A DNA stretch of 64,000 bases from Massilia sp. WG5 (GCF_001412595.2 NZ_CP012640.2:4402001-4466000); one strand, 5' to 3'; positions 25,214 to 33,605 are shown, counted from the stretch's first letter. A program made the numbers and translations. Notes: a model not told the origin generated them from the sequence alone.

Positions 25214-26724
25214 ACGCAAGGAACATCGAACCGCGCCGCGCGGTGGTCATCGGCGCCGGCTTCGGCGGGCTGGCGCTGGCCATCCGCCTGCAGGCCGGCG
25301 GCATCCAGACCACGCTGCTGGAAGGACGCGACAAGCCGGGCGGCCGCGCCTACGTCTACGAGGACCAGGGCTTCGTGTTCGACGCCGGACCCACCGTCAT
25401 CACCGATCCCTCCTGCATCGAAGAGCTGTTCGCCCTGGCCGGCAAGCGCATCGCGGACTACGTCGAGATGCTGCCGGTGGCGCCTTTCTACCGCCTGTGC
25501 TGGGAAGACGGCAGCCACTTCGACTACGCCAACGACCAGGAGGCGCTGGACCGCCAGATCCACGCGCGCAACCCGGCCGACGTCGCGGGCTACCGGCGCT
25601 TCCTGGCGTATTCGAAGGCGGTGTTCGCGGAGGGCTACCTGAAGCTGGGTGCGGTGCCGTTCCTCTCGTTCCGCGACATGATCGCCGCCGGCCCGCAGCT
25701 GGCGCGCCTGCAGGCCTGGCGCAGCGTGTACGGCATCGTCGCGCGCTTCATCCAGGACGAGCAGCTGCGCCAGGCCTTCTCGTTCCACTCCCTGCTGGTG
25801 GGCGGCAATCCGTTCGCCACGTCTTCGATCTACACCCTGATCCACGCGCTGGAACGCGAGTGGGGCGTGTGGTTCCCGCGCGGCGGCACCGGCGCGCTGG
25901 TGCGCGCGCTGGTGCGCCTGTTCGAGGACATCGGCGGGCGCATCGAACTGAATGCGCCGGCGGCCCGCATCGAGGCCGGCGATGCCCGCGTGACGGGCGT
26001 GCGGCTCGAGGATGGGCGCCTGTTCGAGGCCGACGCCGTGGCCTCGAACGCCGACGTGGTCCACACCTACGCCAAGCTGCTGGGCCGGCATCCGCGCGGC
26101 GCGGCGCAGGGCGAAGCGCTGGCGAAGAAGCGTTTCAGCAATTCGCTGTTCGTGCTCTACTTCGGCCTCGACCATCATCACAGCCAGCTGCGGCACCACA
26201 CGGTCTGCTTCGGGCCGCGCTACCGCGAACTGATCCGGGACATCTTCAGGGGCGAGACCCTGGCCGAGGACTTCTCGCTCTACCTGCATGCGCCCTGCGT
26301 GACCGACCCGTCGCTGGCGCCGCCCGGCTGCGGCAGCCACTACGTGCTGGCGCCGGTGCCGCACCTGGGCAATGCCCCGATCGACTGGGAGGCCGAAGGG
26401 CCGAAGTACCGCGAGCGCATCTTCGATTACCTGGAGCAGCGCTACATGCCGGGCCTGCGCAGCCAGCTCGTCACCAGCCGCATCTTCACGCCGCTGGACT
26501 TCCGCGACCAGCTCAATGCCCACCACGGCTCGGCCTTCTCGCTCGAACCGCTGCTGACCCAGAGCGCCTGGTTCCGCCCGCACAACCGCGACGCCGACCT
26601 CGCCAACCTCTACCTGGTCGGCGCCGGCACCCATCCCGGCGCCGGCGTGCCGGGCGTGATCGGCTCGGCCAAGGCCACGGCCGGATTGATGCTGCAGGCG
26701 ATGTGGGAAGGAGTGCGCGCATGA
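25210..26724 (+). CDS. crtI: Phytoene desaturase
   Basis: A 504-aa FAD-dependent desaturase that converts phytoene to lycopene. The Rossmann start VVIGAGFGGLALAIRLQAGG, GRAYVYEDQGFVFDAGPTVI and the C-terminal LYLVGAGTHPGAGVPGVIGS are all typical of CrtI. The 4-base overlaps at both ends show tight translational coupling in the cluster. Confidence 0.96.
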   Translation: MNARNIEPRRAVVIGAGFGGLALAIRLQAGGIQTTLLEGRDKPGGRAYVYEDQGFVFDAGPTVITDPSCIEELFALAGKRIADYVEMLPVAPFYRLCWEDGSHFDYANDQEALDRQIHARNPADVAGYRRFLAYSKAVFAEGYLKLGAVPFLSFRDMIAAGPQLARLQAWRSVYGIVARFIQDEQLRQAFSFHSLLVGGNPFATSSIYTLIHALEREWGVWFPRGGTGALVRALVRLFEDIGGRIELNAPAARIEAGDARVTGVRLEDGRLFEADAVASNADVVHTYAKLLGRHPRGAAQGEALAKKRFSNSLFVLYFGLDHHHSQLRHHTVCFGPRYRELIRDIFRGETLAEDFSLYLHAPCVTDPSLAPPGCGSHYVLAPVPHLGNAPIDWEAEGPKYRERIFDYLEQRYMPGLRSQLVTSRIFTPLDFRDQLNAHHGSAFSLEPLLTQSAWFRPHNRDADLANLYLVGAGTHPGAGVPGVIGSAKATAGLMLQAMWEGVRA

Positions 26725-27704
26725 GCGCGAATGCAGGTTCGACCCTGCTCGATCACGCCACCCACACCATCGAAGTCGGCTCGAAGAGCTTCGCCGCCGC
26801 CGCAAAACTGTTCGACCCGGCCACCCGGCGCAGCGTGCTGATGCTGTACGCCTGGTGCCGGCACTGCGACGACGTGGTCGACGGCCAGGAACTCGGCTTC
26901 AACGCCGCGCCGCGCGAACCGGCCGACGCCGCGGCCAAGCTGGCGCTGCTGCGCGAGCAGACCCGCCGCGCCTATGCCGGCGAACGGATGGGCGACCCCG
27001 CCTTTGCGGCCTTCCAGGAAGTCGCATTGCGCCATGCGATCCCGCAGCGCTTCGCCTTCGACCACCTGGCCGGCTTCGCGATGGACGTCGAGGGCGCGCG
27101 CTACGAAACCATCGACGACACCCTGCGCTACTGCTACCACGTGGCCGGCGTGGTCGGCCTGATGATGGCCTCGATCATGGGTGTGAACGCGCCGGGCATC
27201 CTCGACCGCGCCTGCGACCTCGGCCTGGCCTTCCAGCTCACCAACATCGCGCGCGACATCGTCGAGGATGCGCACGCAGGGCGCTGCTACCTCCCGGCGC
27301 AGTGGCTGCGCGAGGCCGGCATTCCGCCCGACGAAGTCGCGCTGCCGCAGCACCGGGCCGCGCTGGCGCAGGTGGCGGCGCGCCTGGTCGATCACGCCGA
27401 GCCCTATTACGCGTCGGCGCTCGGCGGCATCGCCGGGCTGCCATTGCGCTCGGCTTGGGCGATCGCGACCGCGCGCAAGGTCTACCGGCAGATCGGGATC
27501 GTGGTGAAGCGGCGCGGCGCGCGCGCCTGGGATGAGCGGGCGGGGACCTCGAAGGCGACCAAGCTGCGCCTGCTGGGGGAGGGCGGGGTGCAGGCGCTCA
27601 GTTCGCGTCTGGCGAGGATGCAGCCGCGTCCTGCCGGCCTGTGGCAGCGTCCGGGCGGCGCCGGCGAAGCGGTCCCTGGTGCAGCGCATGCAACTGCTGC
27701 TTGA
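26721..27704 (+). CDS. crtB: Phytoene synthase
   Basis: A 327-aa squalene/phytoene synthase joining two GGPP molecules. Both Asp-rich motifs are visible: LYAWCRHCDDVVDG (about residues 42-55) and LTNIARDIVEDAHAGRCYLP (about 173-192). GLAFQLTN precedes the second motif. The last 107 bases lie over the 3' end of crtZ, which is read in the opposite direction; that end encodes a basic, low-conservation tail. Confidence 0.95.
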   Translation: MSANAGSTLLDHATHTIEVGSKSFAAAAKLFDPATRRSVLMLYAWCRHCDDVVDGQELGFNAAPREPADAAAKLALLREQTRRAYAGERMGDPAFAAFQEVALRHAIPQRFAFDHLAGFAMDVEGARYETIDDTLRYCYHVAGVVGLMMASIMGVNAPGILDRACDLGLAFQLTNIARDIVEDAHAGRCYLPAQWLREAGIPPDEVALPQHRAALAQVAARLVDHAEPYYASALGGIAGLPLRSAWAIATARKVYRQIGIVVKRRGARAWDERAGTSKATKLRLLGEGGVQALSSRLARMQPRPAGLWQRPGGAGEAVPGAAHATAA

Positions 27705-28137
27705 GGAGCTCGACCGGCGGCGCGTACAGGAAGCCGAAGGATACCGCGCCCTCCTTGCCGGACACCGCGTGGTGCATGCGGTGGGCCTGGTAGAGGCGCT
27801 TCAGATAGCCGCGCCGCGGCACGTAGCTGAACGGCCAGCGGCGGTGCACCAGGCCGTCGTGGGCCACGAAATACAGGAAACCGTAGGCCGTCATGCCGGC
27901 GCCGATCCATTCCAGCGGATGGCGGCCGCGCGTGGCGCCCGCGTAGATGAGGGCGATCGCCACGCCCGCGAACACGACCGCGTACAGGTCGTTTTTCTCG
28001 AACCATCCGGTGCGCGGCTCATGGTGCGAGCGGTGCCATCCCCAGCCGAAGCCGTGCATCACGTACTTGTGCGCGACGATGGAAAAGACTTCCATCAGGA
28101 CCACGGTGACGATGAGGATGAGGGCGTTGAGCAGCAT
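27598..28137 (-). CDS. crtZ: Beta-carotene hydroxylase
   Basis: A 179-aa membrane di-iron hydroxylase that converts beta-carotene to zeaxanthin. The four His clusters of the fatty-acid-hydroxylase superfamily are present: HKYVMHG, HRSHHE, HDGLVHRRW and HRMHHA. Membrane helices lie at about residues 5-22, 50-70 and 78-95. I use the ATG at 28137 because the first helix begins there (MLLNALILIVTVVLMEV). It is convergent with crtB and overlaps it by 107 bases. Confidence 0.94.
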   Translation of the reverse strand: MLLNALILIVTVVLMEVFSIVAHKYVMHGFGWGWHRSHHEPRTGWFEKNDLYAVVFAGVAIALIYAGATRGRHPLEWIGAGMTAYGFLYFVAHDGLVHRRWPFSYVPRRGYLKRLYQAHRMHHAVSGKEGAVSFGFLYAPPVELLKQQLHALHQGPLRRRRPDAATGRQDAAASSPDAN

Positions 28138-28174
28138 GTGAAGCAGCCTACCATAACCGATCGAAAGGACACGC

Positions 28175-28600
28175 ATGACCCGTTTCAGCCCGCTTTTGCC
28201 GGCCCTGTTGCCCGCTCTCCTGCTGCTGTCGGCCGCCGCCTCGGCAGCCACCGTCGAAGTCCACGTCTCCAACGTGGCCGCCGGCAAGGGCAAGCTCAAC
28301 GTCGCCGTCTGCGACCGGGAACACTTCCTGAAGCAGTGCGCCTACACCGCGTCGATGCCGGCCCGCGACGGCGAGAACGTGATCACGGTGCCCGGCGTAC
28401 CGAAAGGGACCTGGGCCGTGCTGGTCTACCAGGACGAGAACGAGAACAACGAACTGGATCGCAACCTGATCGGCATCCCGAAGGAGAACTACGGTTTCAG
28501 CCGGAACGCCCCCAGCCGCTTCGGCCCGCCGTCGTTCGAGGATACCGCGATCCAGGTCGGCGACGGGCCGACGGTGGAGGCGAAGATCAGGCTGCACTGA
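28175..28600 (+). CDS. DUF2141 domain periplasmic protein
   Basis: A 141-aa protein with a signal peptide (cleavage near ASA-A, about residue 24). The single DUF2141 domain shows KGKLNVAVCDREHFL, VPKGTWAVLVYQDENENNELD and IPKENYGFSRNAPSRFGPP. Function is unknown. The family often sits beside carotenoid or membrane-lipid genes, as here. It diverges from crtZ with a 37-base gap. Confidence 0.88.
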   Translation: MTRFSPLLPALLPALLLLSAAASAATVEVHVSNVAAGKGKLNVAVCDREHFLKQCAYTASMPARDGENVITVPGVPKGTWAVLVYQDENENNELDRNLIGIPKENYGFSRNAPSRFGPPSFEDTAIQVGDGPTVEAKIRLH

Positions 28601-28610
28601 AGCCGTCGGT

Positions 28611-29627
28611 TCAGATCCCCAGCAGGCGGATCAGAAGGTAGCCGAGGGTGGCCAGCGCCGCCAGCGACAGGACCACCACGCCGGCGACCCGCGCGCCCGC
28701 CTGCAGCACCGAGCGCGCATCCACGCCCAGCCCCAGCGCGGCCATCGACATCACGGTCAGGACCCCGGCCGCCTCGTGCAGGGGCGCCAGCAGCGCGCGC
28801 GGCAGCAGCCCGGCGGAGCGCAGGGCCAGCATCAGCAGGAAGCCGGCAATGAACCAGGGCAGCAGTTGCGACAGCACGAGCCTGCGTGCGCCGGGACCGC
28901 GCACCTGGCCGGCCACCGACAGCGCCACCACGACCGGCCCGAGCATCAGCACGCGCAGCAGCTTGACCAGGGTGCCGACCTGCAGGCTGAGCGCCGACAC
29001 CGACGCGGTCGCGGCCAGCACCTGGGGCACCGCATACACGGTCAGGCCGGCGAAGACGCCGTACTCGGTGGACGTGAATCCCAGCAGCGTGGCGCTCAGG
29101 GGCAGCAGCAGGACCACCGCCACGCCCAGCACCGCCGTGAACGCGATCGCGGCGGCGACCTCTTCGCCGTCGGCCTCGATCACCGGCGCCACCGCGGCGA
29201 TCGCCGAATTGCCGCAGATCGCGTTGCCGCAGGCGATCAGGACCGCCATCTTCCTGGGCAGGCCGGCCAGGCGGCCGATGGCGTAGCCGAGGCCGATCGC
29301 CAGCACCACCGCCAGCGCGATGCCGGCGAGCAGCGGAACGCCCTGTTCCAGCAGCGCGCCGGCGCTGACGGAAGCGCCGAGCAGCACCACCGCCGCTTCC
29401 AGCAGGAACTTCGCGCTGAACTGGATGCCGGGCTGGCAGCGCGGATCGATCCCGCGCCAGGTGCGGATGGCGACGCCGAGCAGGATCGCCAGCACCAGGC
29501 TTTCCAGCCATGCGTGGCCCCACAGCAGGACCTCCGCGTGCTCGAGCGCGGCGGCGCCGGCCGTGACCAGGGCGCACAGGGCCAGGCCGGGGAGCAGGGA
29601 GCGGAGGGAGGCGGTGGACGAAAGCAT
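28611..29627 (-). CDS. YeiH family putative sulfate exporter
   Basis: A protein of about 338 aa with ten or so membrane helices, of the UPF0324/YeiH family. Marks are LAILLGVAIRTWRGI, LACGNAICGNSAIAAVAPVI split around residues 125-145, and VGTLVKLLRVLMLGPVVVAL. The family is annotated as putative sulfate exporters, but the substrate is not firmly known. I prefer the ATG at 29627, which leaves about 100 bases of control region to the divergent LysR gene; an in-frame ATG at 29687 is possible. Confidence 0.88.
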   Translation of the reverse strand: MLSSTASLRSLLPGLALCALVTAGAAALEHAEVLLWGHAWLESLVLAILLGVAIRTWRGIDPRCQPGIQFSAKFLLEAAVVLLGASVSAGALLEQGVPLLAGIALAVVLAIGLGYAIGRLAGLPRKMAVLIACGNAICGNSAIAAVAPVIEADGEEVAAAIAFTAVLGVAVVLLLPLSATLLGFTSTEYGVFAGLTVYAVPQVLAATASVSALSLQVGTLVKLLRVLMLGPVVVALSVAGQVRGPGARRLVLSQLLPWFIAGFLLMLALRSAGLLPRALLAPLHEAAGVLTVMSMAALGLGVDARSVLQAGARVAGVVVLSLAALATLGYLLIRLLGI

Positions 29628-29725
29628 GTCGGTGTGATGTATGTTTTTCTTGAGGTAATTGTCGACGCATGCAATCATTCGGTCCATCGAATAATTTTTG
29701 ACAATTCATTCAATTTATCTGAACG

Positions 29726-30616
29726 ATGATGACGCTCGATCAATTGCGCATCTTTGTCGAGGTCGCCGAGCGGCAGCACCTGACCCAGGCGGCGGCCGCG
29801 CTGGCGCTGACCCCGTCGGCGGTCAGCTCATCGATCAAGGCGCTCGAAGAACGCTACGGCACCACGCTGTTCGACCGTGTCGGCCGCCGCATCGAAACCA
29901 ACGAAGCCGGGCGCATCTTCCTGGCCGAGGCGCGCCGCACGCTGGCCAGCGCACGCGCCGCCGAACTGACGCTGGCGGAGCTGGGCAGCCTGCAGCGCGG
30001 TTCGCTGGCCATCCACGCCAGCCAGACCATCGCCAGCTACTGGCTGCCGCCGCTGCTGGTGCGGTTCCGCCAGACCTATCCCGCCATCGCGCTCGCGCTG
30101 GTGGTGGCGAATACCGAAAACGTGGCGGCGGCCGTGGTGCAGGGCGAGGCCGACCTCGGCTTCGTCGAGGGCGAGCTGGAAGAGGGCGGCCTGGAGGCGG
30201 TGCCGGTCGGCGAAGACCGCATGGTGGTCGTGGTCGGGACCGGGCATCCATGGGCCGACGGCCGGCCGCTGGACCGCGAACAGCTGCTGGGCGCGCGCTG
30301 GATCATGCGCGAGGCGGGGTCGGGGACGCGCTCGGCCTTCGAGTCGGCGCTCGCCGCGCTGGGCGTGCCGGCGCAGGCGCTCGCGGTCGCGCTCGCGCTG
30401 CCCTCGAACGAAGCGGTGCGCAGCGCCGTGATGGCGGGCGCCTATGCCGGCGCGCTGTCGGAGCTGGTGGTGGCATCGGACCTGCACGCGGGTGTGCTGG
30501 CGCAGGCCAACCTGGCGCTGCCGGCGCGCCGCTTCTCGATGCTGCGGCACCCGGAGCGCCACCGGAGCCGCGCCGCTGCCGCTTTCGCGGACCTGGTGCG
30601 CGGGCCGGCCGCCTGA
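29726..30616 (+). CDS. LysR-type regulator divergent from yeiH (YeiE-like)
   Basis: A 296-aa LysR regulator: helix-turn-helix at about residues 3-60 (TLDQLRIFVEVAERQHLTQA, AVSSSIKALEERYGTTLFDR) and an effector-binding domain with SLAIHASQTIASYWLPPLLV. In enterobacteria yeiE lies beside yeiH and encodes a similar CysB/CbbR-like regulator, so control of the exporter is the simplest inference. The divergent gap is AT-rich. Confidence 0.88.
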   Translation: MMTLDQLRIFVEVAERQHLTQAAAALALTPSAVSSSIKALEERYGTTLFDRVGRRIETNEAGRIFLAEARRTLASARAAELTLAELGSLQRGSLAIHASQTIASYWLPPLLVRFRQTYPAIALALVVANTENVAAAVVQGEADLGFVEGELEEGGLEAVPVGEDRMVVVVGTGHPWADGRPLDREQLLGARWIMREAGSGTRSAFESALAALGVPAQALAVALALPSNEAVRSAVMAGAYAGALSELVVASDLHAGVLAQANLALPARRFSMLRHPERHRSRAAAAFADLVRGPAA

Positions 30617-30680
30617 GTGCCGCGGTGCGCCGCCGCACCGGCCGAGCTGGCATCATGTGCATTCGACGGGAGGACGCCAC

Positions 30681-31145
30681 GTGTGGGAGCGGATCTGGAG
30701 CGCGGTACTGCAGGAATTCTCGGACATCGGCGACGCCGGCGACGTCACCCGCGTGGTGCTGCGCCTGAGCGTCGCCGTGCTGCTCGGCGGCCTGCTCGGC
30801 TATGAACGCGAATCGGTCGGGGCGGCGGCCGGCCTGCGCACGCACATGCTGGTATCGCTCGGCTCCGCGCTGTTCATGCTGATCCCGGTGCAGGCCGGCA
30901 TGAAGATCGACGACCTGTCGCGCGTGCTGCAGGGCGTGACGGCGGGGATCGGCTTCCTCGGCGCCGGCGCCATCCTCAAGCTGCGCGAGCGGAACGCCAT
31001 CCAGGGCCTGACCACGGCCGCCAGCGTGTGGCTGACCGCCGCCATCGGCGTGGCGGCCGGGATGGGCAGGGAGGCGACGGCGGTGGTCAGCGCCGTGTTC
31101 GCGTTTGTCATCCTCGCCCTGTTGCGGCGCAAGGACAAGGGGTAA
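30681..31145 (+). CDS. MgtC/SapB family membrane protein
   Basis: A 154-aa protein with four or so membrane helices and the MgtC-family sequence: LLGGLLGYERESVGAAAGLRT, HMLVSLGSALFMLI, GVTAGIGFLGAGAIL and NAIQGLTTAASVWLTAAIG. MgtC proteins act in Mg2+ limitation and modulate F1Fo ATPase in pathogens; the role here is inferred only. I use the GTG at 30681 with GGGAGG (30668-30673) seven bases before it. The C-terminal regulatory domain of long MgtC proteins is absent. Confidence 0.9.
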   Translation: MWERIWSAVLQEFSDIGDAGDVTRVVLRLSVAVLLGGLLGYERESVGAAAGLRTHMLVSLGSALFMLIPVQAGMKIDDLSRVLQGVTAGIGFLGAGAILKLRERNAIQGLTTAASVWLTAAIGVAAGMGREATAVVSAVFAFVILALLRRKDKG

Positions 31146-31235
31146 GGCCGGACACCTCGGCGGCAGGGGCCGAAAATCCTCGCTTTCCCATCCCTTTGCG
31201 CAGTATGCTTGCGAAAAACACAAGGAGATTTCCCC

Positions 31236-32120
31236 ATGAAGCGCTTGACCGCAGCAGATTTCGATCCGGATGTCCTGAAACTCTTCGACGGCTACGTGCA
31301 CGGGCGCCTGTCGCGCCGCGATTTCCTGATGCGGGCGGGGCGCTACGCGGCGGGCGGCGTGACGGCGGCCACCTTGCTGGCGCAGCTGTCGCCCTCGTTC
31401 GCGGCGCCGCTGGTGGCGGCGGCCGATGCGCGGCTGAAGACCAGTTACCGGGAGTTCCCGTCGCCGCAGGGCTACGGGACGGTGCGCGGCTACCTGGCGA
31501 TGCCGGCCGATGCCAAGGGCAAGTTGCCGGTGATCCTGGTGGTGCACGAGAACCGCGGTCTGAACCCGCATATCGAAGACATCGCGCGCCGCCTGGCGCT
31601 GGACGGTTTCATCGCCTATGCGCCGGACGCGCTGTTTCCGCTGGGCGGCTATCCGGGCGACGAGGACAAGGCGCGCGCCCTGTTTCCGAAGCTGGACCAG
31701 GCCAAGACCCGCGCCGATTTCGCCGCCGCGGCCCATGCGCTCGTTGCGCTGCCCCAGTCGAGCGGCAAGCTCGGCGTGGTCGGCTTCTGCTGGGGCGGCG
31801 GCATCGCGAACTACCTGGCCACGCAGCTGCCGGACCTGGCGGCGGCCGTGCCCTTCTACGGCTCCCAGCCAGCCCCGGCCGACGTTGCGCACATCCGCGC
31901 GCCGCTGCTGATCCACGACGCCGGCAAGGACGAGCGCATCCTGGCCGGCTGGCCGGCCTACGAGGCCGCGCTGAAGGCGAACAAGGTGGATTACCAGCAC
32001 TTCGTCTACGCCGGCGCGGAGCACGGCTTCAACAACGACACCACGCCGCGCTATGACGAGGCGGCGGCCAAGCTGGCGTGGAGCCGGACGGTCGCCTTCT
32101 TCAAGGAAAAACTAGCCTAA
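31236..32120 (+). CDS. Dienelactone hydrolase family protein
   Basis: A 294-aa alpha/beta hydrolase. A twin-Arg-like signal is visible (LSRRDFLMRAG, residues 25-35, then a hydrophobic stretch ending in Ala), so export by Tat is likely. The nucleophile Cys is in VGFCWGGGIAN, the Asp in LLIHDAGKDER and the His in YAGAEHGFNND. The family hydrolyses dienelactone and related esters; the substrate is unknown. I choose the ATG at 31236 over 31209 because AAGGAG (31222-31227) has correct spacing to it. Confidence 0.9.
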   Translation: MKRLTAADFDPDVLKLFDGYVHGRLSRRDFLMRAGRYAAGGVTAATLLAQLSPSFAAPLVAAADARLKTSYREFPSPQGYGTVRGYLAMPADAKGKLPVILVVHENRGLNPHIEDIARRLALDGFIAYAPDALFPLGGYPGDEDKARALFPKLDQAKTRADFAAAAHALVALPQSSGKLGVVGFCWGGGIANYLATQLPDLAAAVPFYGSQPAPADVAHIRAPLLIHDAGKDERILAGWPAYEAALKANKVDYQHFVYAGAEHGFNNDTTPRYDEAAAKLAWSRTVAFFKEKLA

Positions 32121-32134
32121 CCCTGACTTTGCTT

Positions 32135-32208
32135 AAACCGGGGTCAGACTCCAAAATTTGGCAATAGATGCAGGGATATTTCCAAAATTCGGAGTCTGAC
32201 CCCGGTTT
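32135..32208. repeat. Long inverted repeat (REP-like)
   Basis: AAACCGGGGTCAGACTCC (32135-32152) and its exact reverse complement (32191-32208) enclose 38 bases. Partial matches extend outward (TTTGC and GCAAA). The GGGGTCAGACTCC core is of a kind I recall as dispersed in betaproteobacterial genomes, so this is probably a mobile REP-type element between the hydrolase and the rpoH terminator. It would form a strong hairpin in RNA. Confidence 0.7.
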
Positions 32209-32218
32209 GAGGCAAAAC

Positions 32219-32246
32219 AAAAAGGCACCCGAAGGTGCCTTTTTTA
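32219..32246. terminator. Bidirectional terminator between hydrolase and rpoH
   Basis: GGCACC (32224-32229) and GGTGCC (32234-32239) form a stem with a CGAA loop. Five A residues lie on the left and seven T residues on the right. It serves rpoH (minus) and also ends plus-strand transcription. Confidence 0.88.
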
Positions 32247-32261
32247 TTGCCGCGGTGGCGA

Positions 32262-33158
32262 TTACACGTAAGCCGCCAGCGCCGTTTTCATCTTCTTCAG
32301 CGCAGCCGTCTCGATCTGGCGGATGCGCTCGGCCGACACGCCGAATTCCTCGGCCAGGGTATGCAGGGTCGCACCCGAGCCGTCGTCGTTGGCCAGCCAG
32401 CGTGCTTCCACGATGCGGCGCGAACGCGGGTCGAGTTTGCCGAGGGCCGTTTCCAGGCCTTCCGACTGCAGGCGCACCACGTCGTTCGCTTCCAGCACCT
32501 TGGTCGGCTCCTGCTGATCCGACGACAGGTAGGCGATCGGCGAGAACTTGTCGTCTTCGTCGTCGGTCGGCGCTTCCAGGGCGATGTCGCGGCCCGACAG
32601 GCGGGTTTCCATCTCGATCACTTCTTCGCGCTTCACGTCGAGCAGCTTGGCCAGGTCGTCGACTTGTTGCGGCGACATGGCGTCCAGGCCGGTCTTGTTG
32701 CTGCGCAGGTTGAAGAACAGCTTGCGCTGGGCCTTGGTCGTCGCGACTTTCACCAGGCGCCAGTTCTTCAGGATGTATTCATGCATCTCGGCCTTGATCC
32801 AGTGCATGGCGTACGACACCAGGCGCACGCCCTGGTTCGGGTCGAAACGCTTGACTGCCTTCATCAGGCCGATATTGCCTTCCTGGATCAGGTCGGCGTG
32901 CGGCAGGCCGTAGCCCAGATAGCCGCGCGCGATCGACACGACCAGGCGCAGGTGGGACATGACCAGCTTCTGCGCCGCGTCCAGGTCGTTCTTTTCCTGC
33001 AGGCTCTTTGCCAGCGAGACCTCTTCCTCGTGGGACAGCATCGGCAGACGATTGACGGCCGAGATATAGGCGTCAATATTGCCGAGATTGCCAGTGAAGC
33101 CCAGTCCCAGAGCACGGCTGCCAACAGGAACCAATGCGGATTGTGCGGACATAGTCAT
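32262..33158 (-). CDS. rpoH: Heat-shock sigma factor RpoH (sigma-32)
   Basis: A 298-aa alternative sigma factor that directs heat-shock promoters. It has sigma region 2 (LVMSHLRLVVSIARGYLGYG, DLIQEGNIGLMKAVKRFDP, SYAMHWIKAEMHEYILKNW), the RpoH box TKAQRKLFFNLRSNK that marks sigma-32, and region 4 with LAEEFGVSAERIRQIE. The length is normal. A CIRCE element about 135 bases upstream suggests control by the repressor HrcA, and a terminator-like hairpin lies in the leader. Confidence 0.97.
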   Translation of the reverse strand: MTMSAQSALVPVGSRALGLGFTGNLGNIDAYISAVNRLPMLSHEEEVSLAKSLQEKNDLDAAQKLVMSHLRLVVSIARGYLGYGLPHADLIQEGNIGLMKAVKRFDPNQGVRLVSYAMHWIKAEMHEYILKNWRLVKVATTKAQRKLFFNLRSNKTGLDAMSPQQVDDLAKLLDVKREEVIEMETRLSGRDIALEAPTDDEDDKFSPIAYLSSDQQEPTKVLEANDVVRLQSEGLETALGKLDPRSRRIVEARWLANDDGSGATLHTLAEEFGVSAERIRQIETAALKKMKTALAAYV

Positions 33159-33201
33159 TTTCCCTCGTAGAGTAATCTGTGCTGCATCGTCAATGTGCCC
33201 G

Positions 33202-33220
33202 AAAAAACGCCCCGAAGGCG
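33202..33220 (-). promoter_or_regulatory. Terminator-like hairpin in the rpoH leader
   Basis: Read in the rpoH direction, CGCC (33220-33217) pairs with GGCG (33211-33208) around TTCGG and is followed by six T residues (33207-33202), 44 bases before the ATG. The A-run on the other side (complement of 33224-33228) can extend the stem by A-U pairs. It looks like an intrinsic terminator placed inside the leader, so attenuation or a structured 5' UTR is possible. Confidence 0.5.
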
Positions 33221-33293
33221 CGGTTTTTACGGCTTGTTACGGGATGCGGAACAGTGTGCCCAAAGGCCACTTTCATCATGGTCAGGCGTAATA

Positions 33294-33320
33294 TTAGCAC
33301 TCTCTTGAGGTGAGTGCTAG
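33294..33320. promoter_or_regulatory. CIRCE element (HrcA operator)
   Basis: TTAGCACTC (33294-33302), nine bases, then GAGTGCTAG (33312-33320). This matches the CIRCE consensus TTAGCACTC-N9-GAGTGCTAA at all but the last base. It lies upstream of rpoH on the minus strand. HrcA is the known repressor that binds CIRCE in many bacteria. Confidence 0.9.
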
Positions 33321-33605
33321 CCGCCACCATATCCCCGACGACGTCCTTAAGTCTTGCCAAAGTATTGCTCTAAGGAATCGAATTTCCGGCTTGATTCAAC
33401 TGTAGAGCAGGTAGGAGCGGTACAGTTGATTGATGTCAAACGTGACGCTGCTACTGATTGAATTCGGTAGAAGACAGATTATGCCCCGCGTGCTGCGGGG
33501 TCTGTGAAGTGGCGCACCTACCCTTGTAGGCGTAAACCTCGCCACCATCTACGATTTTTCTGGCGAGCCGTAGAAGAGTTAACGAAATCGTAATGACCGT
33601 CTCGA

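Larger units (their letters stand above)
33159..33605 (-). promoter_or_regulatory. Extended rpoH upstream region
   Basis: This 447-base stretch holds no credible gene. It contains a leader hairpin and a CIRCE site (listed separately). Further upstream is CCCCGC/GCGGGG (33484-33489 and 33495-33500), a GC-rich hairpin without a T-run that may mark the end of ftsX RNA. Candidate -35/-10 pairs on the minus strand are weak (for example TTGACA at about 33440 with a poor -10), so I do not assign a start site. Confidence 0.5.

Noticed and set aside
33484..33500. GC-rich hairpin CCCCGC/GCGGGG as a terminator
   Set aside because: No T-run follows on either strand, so I mention it only as a possible RNA end of ftsX.
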